A program made the position numbers and the translations under genes. Below the pieces are notes generated by a model, which searched no databases, was not told the DNA's origin, and saw only the letters and a program-made list of their open reading frames with translations. A stretch of DNA of 64,000 nucleotides from Sorex araneus (Eukaryota > Chordata > Mammalia > Eulipotyphla > Soricidae), in the NCBI RefSeq assembly GCF_027595985.1, contig NC_073312.1:10662926-10726925 (forward strand), read 5' to 3'. Below, piece by piece: positions 1-11,399 of the stretch; the stretch's first letter is position 1; each line of letters starts with the position of its first letter.

Positions 1-614
1 CAAAGACAAAACGGAAATGTGAGAGAGACAATTTGCACAGCATCAGTTTCCTAGAATGTCCTGGGAAGATAGATGTCACACATAATCATTCATTGCTAAA
101 ATTCATAAAACTCTTGGAGCAGCGCTATTTGGCAGTGTCGCCACTAGATACATGGGGATGTTTAAAATTAAATAAAATGAAAATGTCACATTGCTCATCA
201 CAAGTGCTCCAATGGCTATTGTCTCCTGATTGGGTGGAAGATGTAGCAGCTAGAAAGAGAAAAGAGCAGATACAGAAGCTCTCTAGCATCACAAAAAGTT
301 CAGCCAAATAGTGGTTAGAGGGGAAGATTTAAGGGTTTATTCTATCATACCAGGTATTATATTAGCTTTCAGAGACAAAGATATGTCATTTGCTATAATC
401 TCTGTCTCTGGGGCCTCCTCATTGGAGGTGGACTTGAATTTGTTTGGCTGGGAGAGTTCGAATGGAGGCCCCTGAGGACCCAGGTTTTCTCTCATGGTTT
501 CAGGAAGATTCTGCCAATCCCAATAACTTCTGTCCCGGGGTCAAAACACTGGGGCTACAGAGCATGGCTCTGGGGGCGGAGCTCACCAGGTGTGGACAGG
601 TGAGGGGACCCTAC

Positions 615-740
615 CTTGCACATGTTCACCAGCCAGTCCTGCTCCCCCTTGTCGATGAAGCCGTGGACAACGAAGCGCGTCTTGCGGTTCAAGTTGAAGT
701 TTGAAGCCTCGACGGTGTCAAGGTCAGTGGCGCTGATGAG
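615..740 (-). CDS. PNLIPRP2: PNLIPRP2 coding exon 3
   Basis: 126 bp, residues 69-110, [15 protein letters not shown] then [14 protein letters not shown] and NMCK. Donor AAG|GTAGGG. Last exon of this gene inside the window. Confidence 0.95.
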
Positions 741-3700
741 CTGGTTTGATTAGGGAAGATGAATGGGAATGTCGGCACCTTTCCATGATGGGGAGGAGTT
801 TAGCCACTTTAGGCAGTCTCAGTAGCTCAGGTTGTGAAGCTCCCGTGAAGTTCTAGAACCTGACCTGAGGTCCAAGGTCATGGACTTTCTTTCATCCTTA
901 ATCCCTGACTGAAACCTAGCATTTGTGTTCATGGTGAAATTAGACAACAAAGTCTTGGAAACACTGCCAGCAATAGGGAGTTTCCTGTCCCTTTGTGGTC
1001 TTGGGGGAAGCTTGCAATATCAATCAGATTCATTGTTATTTTAAACAAGAGTCACCATCTACATCTTGTTAGTAGGATAATAAATATATTACTGTATCTC
1101 CTGTTTATAAAATATGTTCAGTTCTTTTTCTGTTAACTGGTCACAAAGAACTCCTCAGAAGGTCATACATTCATAAATTCTGGGAAGTCCCCATCCCAGA
1201 AAAGAGAAAGCAGCCAGGGAGGGGTGGTTCAGCTTGAGGGAACCCTCAGGGTATGTCAAGCACATGGGCCAAAACTCCCAAGGTCCATCAGCCACCAGAG
1301 GCATGAAACCGAGACGAGTAGGGAGAGAGTAGGTATTACAACATGAATGGATCTATGGACATTTGGGCTATTTTTTCATGTAACTTATTTATGTCTTCAT
1401 GCAAGTAGATTTTTTGTTTTGTTTTGCTTGAACTCTAAGGTGATTTCCAGGGATTTAAAGGGCCAGAATTTCCTTAAATGCTGTTAGAATGCTCTAAATA
1501 TTGTGATAATATATATTCCTAGCATAGGTGTTCCAATACCACTGATCTAACTAGCAAAAAATTACTTCTAGTTAGTAGTTCATGGCTGTGTGACCTCTTA
1601 AACTCTAGCCCACTGATGTGCCTAAAGCAGCACACATGTGTTTGTTTTAACATCCTTGCTTATACTCTCTGATATACACTTCTGTCCCTCTCAGAGACCC
1701 CAGTAAGCTGCCAAGAGTATCCCGCCCACATGGAAGACCCTGGCAAGCTCCCCATGGCATATTCAATATGCCAAATACAGTAACAATAACAGGTCTCATT
1801 CCCCTGACCCTGAAAGAGCCTCCAATCATTGGAAAAGGCGAGTAAGGAGAGGCTGCTAAAATCTCAGGGCCGGGACGAGTGGAGACGTTACTGGTGTCCG
1901 CTCGAGCAAATCGATGAACAATGGGATGACAGTGATACAGTGCTCTCCTGTTTATCTTTTTTTTTCTAACCTGATAATGGGTTTCCTACATAATTGATTT
2001 TTTTCATAATCCAATGTATTTTGTTTCATGCATTTAAAAACATTGTCCTAAGATAGGGTCTTTAGGTTTTCTAGGTGGCTCAAGAAGTCCCCATCCCAGA
2101 AAAGAGGAAGAACCCAGGGAGGGGTGGTTCAGCTTGAGGGAACCCTCAGGGTATGTCAAGCACATGGGCCAAAACTCCCAAGGTACATCAGCCACCAGAG
2201 GCATGAAACCGAGAAGAGGATCACAAAGTCTCAATGGCACCATCATCCTATCCAGAAAGACTCTCAGGGGCTCTGGGGGTTGGGGGAATCTGTCACCCTG
2301 GTGTCTGCCAGAGACTTGGAGAATGACATCTGGCTCTCTGCACTGGGCTGGTGTAAAGCCCGCTGAAGGTATAAACTTCTTGAATTCGAGCACGTTTTAT
2401 TTTCATGTTAATTGATTTCTCACATTCTGAAGGTCCCGGCAGATGGGATGGCATTTTGACATCTGTCTGTCATGAGCCCCCAGCCAAAGTCTAGTCTCCA
2501 CCATCCCACCAAGCTTATCCCAACTCTTCTCCCATGTTCCCATAATCTAAAAATTTTCCCATACTGGGGAAGAGGCATATGATACACATTTGTGACACCA
2601 ACCTGACAGCTAGGCATTTAATTATGTTATGTTACAGGTGTGCTGGTGGAAAGACAAAAGATATAAATATAAAGTTGTCAGAGCTGGTTCTTCTAGTTAC
2701 TGGAAAGTGTCTGGAACAAGCCTGTCTTGCAGCACCTGGCAGGATTTCTGAGATTGGCGGGTTCTCCCGGGTCCCCATCTGGCTTGGTTACATGTTCCCT
2801 CTCGGCCACCATGTTCCAGCTCCCGGGAGAGGATTGTCATAGCCCACCTCCAAAACTCTGACAGAGGGGCATCTCACCCTCCCAGTACCAGGTAGGATGA
2901 AAGTAGCAGATATTGTGGAGTCCCCACACCTAGATTTCTCCTTGGAGGATACCCAGACCCTTTCCACCCAGGAACAGGGTCCCAGTTCTGGGGAGACCAT
3001 GATGGTCTGCTTCTATATATCTGAGCTTGTTGGAGGGGGGTCCTCATAGATTTTATCAGATACCATCATGGTTTAGAACCCCAAGAGCTACAGTGGTCTC
3101 AGTTCTCCCCCAGACGGTGGAGCCCCAGATGCCAAGTTCCCAGGCAGTGAATTTATCCCTCAGATATCAAGGTGGGGACTTTGTGTGAACACCCACAGCC
3201 ACCCCAAGGTGGCTTGCTCTTACTTGGAAGTTGTTGGGATTCTCATTTGTGTACAGAAGAAAGCGGGTGTTGATGACCTCCGGGGACCAAGGAAGTAAGT
3301 TTAAGGGCCTCTGGAGAATGCCAGTCCATGGTTTTTCATTGGAGAAGCAGCCGAAAGGGCTGTAGCAGACCTCTTTTCCTGGGGTAGGAGAGAGAGACAG
3401 GATGCTTGTGAGGTTGGGGCACGGGGCTGCGACATTTCAGTCTCACAGATAGAGCTCCAGGTGCAGCTCAGGGCTGTCAGAGGCTGACCATGGCTTTGTC
3501 TTTGCCATCAGGGCTAGACCTGGGTCCTGGGGCTGGAGTATCATTCATATAACAGACGCGTCCCCAGTTCAGCCCTTTGGAACACAGGTCCCGAGGATCT
3601 GGATGGGGCCCTGATCCGGCACATCTGACAAGTCTCTTTAGTCCTCAGCCGAGTTGAGAAATGACTGAGCATCTCTGGGTACCTTCTGCCCTAAAAGCAA

Positions 3701-4178
3701 GCTCTTCCATAATCCCAAGGCTGCAAAACCCCCCTTGAACACACCCACCTTGTGAACTAAGGACCGATAAGACCTTTACCTGGTGCCAGAACAGACCCAG
3801 AGAAGGCTGGACTCCTCCCTCTGGGAGACGCTCTAGCAGGAATAAAAAACCAAAAGGAATATCAACTACTCCCAACTCTACCCCCATAGCAACCACCCTA
3901 GCAACGGACTCTTATCTAGGTAGAAAGACCCACGTGAGGTAGTTGGGAGAAACCCTATAAAAGCCAACTTGAACAAAGGAAGTGCAAGTGCACATATATA
4001 CTGCCCGTGCCCTGTGCTGCCTGTGCCCATGTATTGCTGTGGTGCCCAGCTCCCGTCTTGAGAGGTGAACTTTTATACTTTCATATCTAATGCTGGAATG
4101 TGTATCGCTTCACTCTGGAGAAGCCCAAGTTCTCTCTTGAGCACGTTCTCTCTCTCTCTCTCTCCCTCCCTCCCTCCC

Positions 4179-4220
<42 letters not shown>

Positions 4221-4797
4221 ACACACACACCATTTCTCAAAACTTTCTAATCTAATTTTTACTTAAAACAACAACAACAACAAAACACCCCATGATCTCT
4301 TCCAGGGCTGGGGAGATGACTCAAAGGGCTGGAGCACAAATGTATGTGCAAGCCCCGGATCTACCCCTTGTATTTCTAGGCCTCTAAGCACTGACAGCAC
4401 CCCCAAGCAATGCTGGGATACAAAAATATCCCCACATAAAAGGCCCAAACCAAATGTCTTCTTCTAGAACACTCCCAGAAGGCCCATCCTTTAGTTCCCC
4501 AAGTGTCAAGCATTTATCACGATTCACATCACATAGAGATGCCGCTGGGCATGTTCAGGCATTTCAGTCAGGCCAGCACAGGCCTATTCCACTATGAATG
4601 GTGGGGACTGTGTTTCTTGAAATCCTGATCAATCTAGTGATGGAAATGGTGATGACAAGCTTCAAGTTCTCCCTGCCCACCCGCGCCCCCCACCTGGTGA
4701 CCCTAGAATGAGCAGTTCTCCCCCAAAGGATGGGGGAGGCATCCTCACCTGTGACTGTGGTCAGCAGGAGCAGGACAATGGTCCACGAGGGCAGCAT
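615..4797 (-). CDS. PNLIPRP2: Pancreatic lipase-related protein 2, 5' part only (coding exons 1-3)
   Basis: PLRP2 is a pancreatic lipase/galactolipase with broad activity toward triglycerides, phospholipids and galactolipids. The window holds coding exons 4749-4797, 3224-3378 and 615-740 (minus strand), residues 1-110; the remaining exons, including the whole catalytic triad and PLAT domain, lie beyond base 1. The signal peptide is [17 protein letters not shown]. Mature sequence opens [17 protein letters not shown], then [13 protein letters not shown], and exon 3 has [15 protein letters not shown]. PWxGxLQRPxxLLPWSPE matches PLRP2 rather than PLRP1 (EKIGTRF) or PNLIP. Position downstream of PNLIPRP1 in the same orientation also fits. 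Splice phases agree and no stop is seen, but intactness cannot be judged from this part. Introns 1 and 2 carry a probable LTR, a SINE-B copy and a repeat pair. Confidence 0.93.
1185..1314. repeat. 130-bp repeat, copy 1 (intron 2 of PNLIPRP2)
   Basis: Copy 1 of a 130-bp segment that recurs exactly 900 bp downstream, with about 4 mismatches and no gaps by eye. The flanks are unrelated. Element type not recognised. Confidence 0.85.
1683..1943 (+). mobile_element. SINE-B (long middle form)
   Basis: Contains CAAGAGTATCCCGCC, ATATTCAATATGCC, the CTGACCCTGAAAGAGCCTCC insert seen in some members, and the 3' end GCTCGAGCAAATCGATGAAC followed by GACAGTGATACAG. The tRNA-like head is missing. Confidence 0.85.
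2085..2214. repeat. 130-bp repeat, copy 2
   Basis: Second copy of the segment at 1185-1314, same orientation, about 97% identical. A SINE-B copy lies between the two. Confidence 0.85.
3224..3378 (-). CDS. PNLIPRP2: PNLIPRP2 coding exon 2
   Basis: 155 bp, residues 17-68, with [17 protein letters not shown] and NENPNNFQ. Acceptor TACCCCAG, donor CCAA|GTAAGA. Confidence 0.95.
3640..4146 (+). mobile_element. Probable solitary endogenous retrovirus LTR (intron 1 of PNLIPRP2)
   Basis: Non-coding block with a TATA box CCTATAAAAGCC near 3955 and an R/U5-like pyrimidine-rich end that runs into a CT microsatellite. It opposes the gene. No internal retroviral sequence, no clear TG..CA ends and no target-site duplication were found, so the call is tentative and the limits approximate. 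Confidence 0.35.
4147..4218. repeat. (CT)n microsatellite
   Basis: About 70 bp of CT repeat with CCCT interruptions, ending in a short CA run. Open frames across it are low-complexity artefacts. Confidence 0.95.
4305..4449 (+). mobile_element. Diverged SINE-A-like copy
   Basis: GGGCTGGGGAGATGACTC head, GTGCAAGCCCCGGATC B-box-like region and AGCACTGACAGCACC body. Older than most copies here. Confidence 0.55.
4749..4797 (-). CDS. PNLIPRP2: PNLIPRP2 coding exon 1 (signal peptide)
   Basis: 49 bp encoding [16 protein letters not shown] plus the first base of Gly17. Acceptor CACCCAG abuts the ATG; donor ACAG|GTGAGG. Confidence 0.93.
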
Positions 4798-4945
4798 CTG
4801 GGTGGAGGCAAACAGACAGTGAGAAAAGCTGACCAGTACCCAGAGACCAAGGGTTCTCCTTTCAGGAGGGGACCCTGATTCTGGAGCCAGCCTCAACCCC
4901 AGCCCCCAGCACAGGGATTGGATAGCCTGTGCAGCTGTGACTTAC

Positions 4946-4970
4946 TCTGTGGCAGCAGAAGTCCCACTTG
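4946..4970 (-). other. PNLIPRP2: PNLIPRP2 non-coding exon 1 (predicted)
   Basis: Donor CACAGA|GTAAGT at 4944-4947, in the same arrangement as in the other two genes. The 5' end is estimated. Confidence 0.6.
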
Positions 4971-4993
4971 CAGTCCTAGAGTTGACCGTGGCC

Positions 4994-5000
4994 TTTTATC
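4994..5000 (-). promoter_or_regulatory. PNLIPRP2: PNLIPRP2 TATA-like box
   Basis: Minus-strand GATAAAAGGC, a variant TATA element about 50 bp upstream of the first donor. Confidence 0.6.
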
Positions 5001-5694
5001 ACTGGCCTTCTCCTTTGGACTCCTCGGAGGACAGGGCGGGAGAGGCACGAGCTGGTTCTGAACTGAGGTTATCATAAGCACACACGCCCTGCTCCTCCCA
5101 GAAGCATGCTGTTTATAAAGTGAGATTTCAGGGGGTGCAGAACCGACTCCAGGGCTGGCACTAGGCTCCATGAATCTGAATTCACAGGTGGGTTGCCAAA
5201 ACCTTGGGTTCCCTATGTCATAGCACCTCCTATTCAATCGGTTAGACAATCTTTCAGGAACACGGGTCCCGAGTCTGTCTCACAGTCCTGAGATTTTTTT
5301 TTTTTTAGCAGAACTGAATAGTTAAGGAAACTCTTGTGTTCAACAGGCATGCGACTTTCACTCATGAGGTGGGCACAGGGCAGCCCTCCAAGCACCCACC
5401 TACAGAATAAGTTTCTGTGGATGGAGCTGTTCCCATGAGTCAAGTGAATGCCACCCAAACATATGTCACTTGGTGTTGAAAATACAGAGTCTACTTTCAA
5501 GCACTGTGGAGCCAGCTCAGCTGTACCTTGACCTGGAGATAAGACGGCAGGGTTTTCTCCCCAGCTGCCCCCACCTCCTTCCCCGAGTGGAGAATCTGGG
5601 TGAACAGCCAGGTGTTGTTTCGCTTTTCTTTACACTGCCCGATCATTACGATACTCCAAAGTGCATAAATCTTTTTGTTTGCTCTATTTTGGGG

Positions 5695-5864
5695 GCGTTT
5701 GTTTTTGGGGCCACACCTGGTGGTGCTCAGGGCTTATTCCTGGCTCTGCACTCAGGGATAACTCCTGGGGGCCCTTGGGGAGCATATGTAAAGCCAGGAA
5801 TCAAACCCGGGTTGGTTGTGTGCAACACAAGTGCTCTAGCCACTGTACTATCTCTCCAGCCCCC
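5695..5864 (-). mobile_element. SINE-A copy
   Basis: Reverse orientation: GGCCACACCTGGTGGTGCTC, GGCTCTGCACTCAGGGATAA and the head TATCTCTCCAGCCCC. Confidence 0.9.
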
Positions 5865-7338
5865 AAGTGCAGAAACCTTAACTTCAAAACTTGAGTATGG
5901 TTTCATAATTAGTACGAAAAGTGTGTGTTACTGTGTATGATCAGGTAGACAAACATTCCCAGTTGCCAGAAATCCCTCTTGTGACCTAACTTCCACTCCC
6001 TGCACAACAATGCTCAGATTTCTGTTGCTAAAGACAGTCTAGTCTACCCTATTCCCATCCGGTATGTGGTCCTTCCTGTATTCTGTCTGCCACACACACC
6101 TTTCTGAGAGGCACCTGTGTCACAGGATCAACAACGGTATTTCTTTATATTGCTGCAACAAAGTATGCAAATCTATCACTGCTGGATTAGCAATTCTAAG
6201 ACTATTGTGAAGGTTGCAGCTAGGAACATGACCAGCTCTCTGTAGTGATGCACTCATTACTCTACCTTGATGCTTGGAGTAGAATTTCTGGATCCTGGGT
6301 CAAGAGGACGCCTGCGAGAAGCTGTTGAGTACGTTCCCAGGGTGTCTGCCCCATCCTGGATTCCACTCAGGCTTAGGATTAATCCCAGGAACTCTGTGGA
6401 TAGCAGCAGTGAGGGCTCATGGTAGACACAAAGGTCATCTTATGGGGTGACACTTCCTCCTGAGAACTCTGGGTTGGAGGGGAGAGGGTGCAGTTGATGG
6501 ACTCCAGGCCAGGACTTCCCTTTCTCAACGGGTCATCATCGAGTTCCTCATTGGTGGGCCTGAAAAATGGGTGGCCTTTGTTTCTGAGACCCCAAAGCCC
6601 AGTGTGGCCCCCAGAGGCATTCAGCAGCTGAGGCAGCAGATCATGTGTCAGACCTGACCCCTAGGCCCCTAAAGGACCCTCTGAGAACTGAAGGGGCAAG
6701 ATGAGGTAGAGCCTGGATGATGATCAATCAGGAGCTCACGAGGAAACACCTGATTGCCTTCCACAGTCCTCATTAGTGTCACCCAAACTCCCTTTCTCCT
6801 CCCTCAAAGTCCAGGTGTTGAACCCCAGGCATATGGGTCCATAACATCTTGCAAAGGCACATCTAGGGGCCTTCACCATGACACATGCCTGGCCTGGAGT
6901 TGCATTCTTGGAACTATACGGTCCCCAAGCACTGCAGGGTGAAGCTCTGGTGGACCCAGGCCCTAGTACTGCTTGCTTGATGTCACCCTTACAAGACAAG
7001 AGGAGAAAATGCCCATCTTGGGGCTTTTTGTCCGTGGTCCCCTCTCCCTGAAAGCACACCTCCTCTCGCCTGCATCGAGGCTGTCCCTCTGGCTCAGCTC
7101 CACTGGACCATCCTCACAGAGGCCTTTCTCGATGCCCATAGGCGTGGCCTTCCTCACCTCTGTCCTGCTCTGACGGCATGTCCCTCTGGGCAACCATGGC
7201 CCTGTGATAATCAATTTAGTTCCGTGATGTAAACCTGATGTGGTGGCGGGTCAAGGTCTCCAGTCTCCTGGGCCTTGAACTATGCTGGCGCATGATGAAT
7301 CAACATCAGTGGGGTAAAAGATGGGGACCCTGGATGGG

Positions 7339-7512
7339 AATAACTCATAGGGTGGTGTACTGGCCGGCTTCCAAAATCTTCTCTCCTCCTCCTGTCTGTG
7401 CCGGGACCTCCTTACTTTTGGTCTCCTGATAGGGAGATGAGGGTGTGGGGAGCAGAGGCTGGAGACTTCTTCCCAGGCCCCCTCCCTTTCAGCAGAGGTT
7501 GGGGCCAGTGTG
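7339..7512. repeat. 174-bp tandem duplication, unit 1
   Basis: Directly adjacent to unit 2 with 3 mismatches by eye (about 98% identical), starting at AATAACTCAT and ending GGGGCCAGTGTG. Confidence 0.95.
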
Positions 7513-7686
7513 AATAACTCATGGGGTGGTGTACTGGCCGGCTTCCAAAATCTTCTCTCCTCCTCCTGTCTGTGCCGGGACCTCCTTACCTTTGGTCTCC
7601 TGATAGGGAGATGAGGGTGTGGGAAGCAGAGGCTGGAGACTTCTTCCCAGGCCCCCTCCCTTTCAGCAGAGGTTGGGGCCAGTGTG
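7513..7686. repeat. 174-bp tandem duplication, unit 2
   Basis: Second unit, abutting the first without spacer. A recent local duplication in intergenic DNA. Confidence 0.95.
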
Positions 7687-8060
7687 CATTTCCAACAGCT
7701 TCTCTCAAGTCCCCACTTTTCTCGCTCACCTGCTCCCTTCCTGACACTGGGTTGCCGGGCCTGTCAGCACCCATTCTGGTCCCATTGACCTTGCCCCCTT
7801 CTGTATATTATTGACTTTGATGACCCTTCTGTGATGGGTCCATTCCTTTCCCTCTGCAGCTCCGACAGGTACAGCTGGACACCCTCAGGCCCCCGGGAGA
7901 AGGTGTCACCGTGGGTGGGAGTTTTGTGATCCTTCTAGGGGAAATTGTGAAGTCTGGGGCCCCTTCCTGTCTTGCCAAGTCTTCCTTCCTGTCTTGCCAA
8001 GAGGAACTTCTGTCTTGAAGGGGTGAGGACTTGGTATGTTTTCGTTTGGGGTCTTTGTTA

Positions 8061-8213
8061 TTTTTTTTGGGGGGTTGCACACCTGACAGTGCTCAGGGCT
8101 CACTGCTCAAAGATCACACCCGGAAGGGCTTGGGGGACCCTGTGGGGTGCTGAGGATTGTGCTTGTATCGGCTGCATGCAAAGCAAGAACCCGCTGTCCT
8201 ATCTCTCCAGTCC
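8061..8213 (-). mobile_element. SINE-A copy
   Basis: Reverse orientation with T-rich tail, TGACAGTGCTCAGGGCTCAC and head CCTATCTCTCCAGTCCC. Confidence 0.85.
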
Positions 8214-10073
8214 CTGGAGTCTTTGGTTTAATCACCCATCCTGAGTGCAGCCTTACTGTCCTCTTTAGGATTCTGTAGTTTTACCTAAAGATTTCCCAAG
8301 GATATTTCAAGTCTGGGAGGTCCACAACCTCTGCTCTCCTGGTTCAGGTCACAATCTAGGGGTCTCTGGCCCCTGATCTAACCACAGTCAGTAGGAAACA
8401 CGAAACTCTTACTGAGAGGCCAATGGCCTTTCTTCTGACCAGTGTCCCGGGGCAGAGCTGGAAAGAAGAAGGTTCCAGCTTGTTCAGGCAGAAGCACTTC
8501 TGAGACTGGTTTCTGGGGTGATCTCCATCCCAAGGGCATCTTGGTCTCTCGAAGGGACTCACCAAGGGGGGCTTGTTCACCACAAACTTCCAAAGGCTCG
8601 GGTCTGGGGAATGACGCCAGCTTTGCTGTGGGCACTCAGCCTAACTCACAAGATGCTGAACTGGGAGGGAAGAGTCAGCATCACAGACTCAGACTTTTAC
8701 TTCTAAGGTTGTCTTCCACTCTGGAGTCCTGGAGAGATAAAGACACCAATGACCACGAGAAAAAAAAAACCACCTTCCTCTTGGAGCAAGCATCTTCCCC
8801 AAAGAGCTCACCCTCCACTCCTGCTTTCAAAGAAGAGACGAAATCACCCTGGAGGTGCAGTGTCTGGTTCGTGATAAACCATCCAAGCAACACCTCTGGG
8901 GCTCCAAGCTCAGGCACAGGCATGGACCAAAGGCAGAACAGTGAGCCTAGAGGGCACCAGGGGGTGGCACAAAGGTGCAGAATGAAACATCCTGCATGGG
9001 GACCCCTTTTATGCTTCCAACATAGGGTCCAGACATGGTGCCTGCAAGGTATCAGGGCTCAGTTTAGGGGTGAAGGAGCCGTGGCCTGGATCAGGGACCC
9101 TCTGCCCATATGGTGCTGCTGGGTCTCAGTTTGCTGGGATGGGAGGCGGGTGGATTCTGGACATACTTAGGGAGGGCTGGGCACCCCTGTCACCATCATC
9201 CAGGCTTGGGACAGGCCTGCTGGGTGCGCCCCTGAGGTCCCAAGCCATCTTGTCTCCTTAGCAAGATGAGACCTTAGGCTGCCCACCGCTCTCTCGCCCA
9301 GCCGCCTTCTCCTCTCTGGGGCCCCTGAAAGATCAGGTGGTACCAGCTATGTGCCCTGGGAAGGAAGGGAAGGCCAGCACCTGTGGGAAAAGTCGCTCTC
9401 TGGCCACATGGTGGCAGGTGGCAGGTCAGGGCCGGGGGAATCCTGCCAACTGGCTCACAAGCGCCACGGCTCTTGGGGCCTCCATGTCCTGTACCCTGAA
9501 GCTGGTGCAAACCTGCTGGCTCCCTTTAGTCAGTGCTTGACACGCCCCTCCCCTAGCCTGGCCCTGGAGCTGCTGGCATGACGTCTGTCCAGCTCCCCGC
9601 CTCTGCCCGCTGTTTCCATCGGGTCTCTGCTCCTGGCTGCCTTGTCCCAAGTGTTTATGCATTCGCTAATGGTCGGCCACACTCGGGGACCTTCTCCCCA
9701 TCTTGCAGCTGCCTCCTCCTGCCCCACTCTGCCCCACAGAGGGTCGGGGAGACGCAGGCATGACACACAGCTACAGCCATCCAGGGGATCAGGAGGAAGA
9801 GGTCTGAGCAAGGCCCACAAGCCAGTTCTCCCTACCTTGAACTTTCTTATGGAGAATAATGGGTGTCAGGCGGAGAGGGGTCAGAACTTAGGTGGCGTCC
9901 AAACAACTAACTGGCATCACAGTAGGTTATAGCTATGGGCAAGATTTTGTTCCCCGTCCCAGATATGTTGGCCCCCTGCCCCCCACTTCCCTATATTCTC
10001 ACATCATGACACTGTAGGTAGGTACGGAGAGGCATTGAAATGGGTCCTGCATCCTTAAAATCAGGGGTGATTT

Positions 10074-10229
10074 GGGGTCAAAGCAACAGTACAGCTGGTA
10101 GAGTATTTGCCTTACATGTGGTAGACCCATGTTCAATTCCAGGCACTCAAGTCCACCAGGAGTAATTCCTGAGTGCAGAGCCAGGAGGAAACCCTGAGGA
10201 AAGCTGGGTGTGGCCTTAAAACAAACAAG
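10074..10229 (+). mobile_element. SINE-A copy
   Basis: Forward: GTACAGCTGGTAGAGTATTT (A box region), TGTTCAATTCC (B box), CAGGAGTAATTCCTGAGTGC and GGGTGTGGCC tail. Confidence 0.9.
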
Positions 10230-10232
10230 CAG

Positions 10233-10479
10233 TGTGGCACTATCCTCCCGTTGTTCATCGATTTGCTCGAGCGGGCACCAGCAACGCCTCCATTGTGAGA
10301 CTTGTTGTTACTGTTTTTGGCATATTGAATACAACACGGGGAGCTTGCCAGGCTCTGCGGTGCGGGTGGGATACTCTTGATAGCTAGCTTGCCGGGGTCT
10401 CTGAAAGGGACGGAGGAATAGAACTCGGGTCTGCCACTTGCAAGGCAAACGCCCTACCTGCTGTGCTATCGCTCCAGTC
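10233..10479 (-). mobile_element. SINE-B copy
   Basis: Reverse, near full length: CATCGATTTGCTCGAGCGGG, TTGTTACTGTTTTTGGCATA, then the shared tRNA-like head GTGCTATCGCTCCAGTC. It lies tail-to-tail with the preceding SINE-A. Confidence 0.92.
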
Positions 10480-11094
10480 AAACAAACAAACAAAACAAAA
10501 ATCAGGGTCAGTTGGATAAGTCACAACACAGAACCTCACTCGCTCCTGAAGAGAGATTGGGGTGCTGCTTCTACAAGTTGAAAGGGGCAAAGGTCACCAG
10601 TCACCCCTCAAAGGACAAAGGCCCAGGATGTACTTTTTCCCGCCTTGCCCACAGAAGGAAGCTCCTGAGAAACCGGGTTCTAAGCTTTCAGTCCCCGGAA
10701 TGGAGGGGCAGTTAGTTTGAGTGTTGTCAGCCTCTGGAAAGGGACAATCTATTGTCACTCAGAATAGTGCGGTCACTTGGAATCCAGACACCTGTTTCTG
10801 GCAGTGCCTCCACTACTCCACTGTGACCCCCTCCCCCCAGAAAACTTCCAGTGGCCTCTGTCCAAGTTCCTTCCTGCCGCTCCGCCAGCCCTGCCCAGAG
10901 GGGACTTGGGTCCAGAATTCTGCTCATTCCTCCTCTGAGCTCTTGTATCTGGGTCCCCTCCATGGAGGCCATGTCTGTGCCTACATCATTGAGACTCCTG
11001 CCCTCTGTGCTCCTCCCAGGGCCCAGGGCTGCCTCGATTCCCAACCCCCTAGAACTCTTTCAGCAGAAACAAGGAAAGTGTCTGCCATAGCGGC

Positions 11095-11275
11095 CGAGGT
11101 GGAGGGGGCCGATGGGTGGGGGCGGGAAACTGGGAACATTGGTGGTGGGAAACGTACACCGGTGAAGGGACAGGTGTTATACATTATGTGACTGAAACCC
11201 AATCATGAACAACCTTGGAACTGTGTATTTCATGGCGATTCAACTAAAAATAAATAAATAAAACTTTAATTAAAA
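11095..11275 (+). mobile_element. L1 3' end fragment
   Basis: Ends AACCAATCATGAAC-like, AACTGTGTATTTCATGG and CGATTCAACTAAAAAT, the 3' UTR end shared by the L1 copies at 30531-31010 and 32487-34860. Confidence 0.75.
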
Positions 11276-11280
11276 TTAAA

Positions 11281-11399
11281 ACTCTCTCGGATCTCCAAGC
11301 AGACATGGAAGATCTGGGTCACATTTCAGCCTTACTCGGACACCGTGTGATTTCGAGAGAGGACAGGGATGTGAACCTTGCTAATTCTCACCACCCCGG
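11281..11399. repeat. Diverged duplication, copy 1
   Basis: Shares CTCCAAGCAGAC, CTTGCTAATTCTCACCAC and the spacing between them with 12621-12738. Both copies directly follow an L1 3' end. Confidence 0.65.

Noticed and set aside
7339-7686. CRISPR-like or functional repeat array
   Set aside because: Only two long adjacent units in a mammalian genome; a plain tandem duplication.
8442-9170. 242-codon open frame in the PNLIPRP1-PNLIPRP2 interval
   Set aside because: No recognised domain, no splice context, composition like the surrounding GC-rich intergenic DNA, and a poly(A) run inside it. A chance frame is the best explanation.
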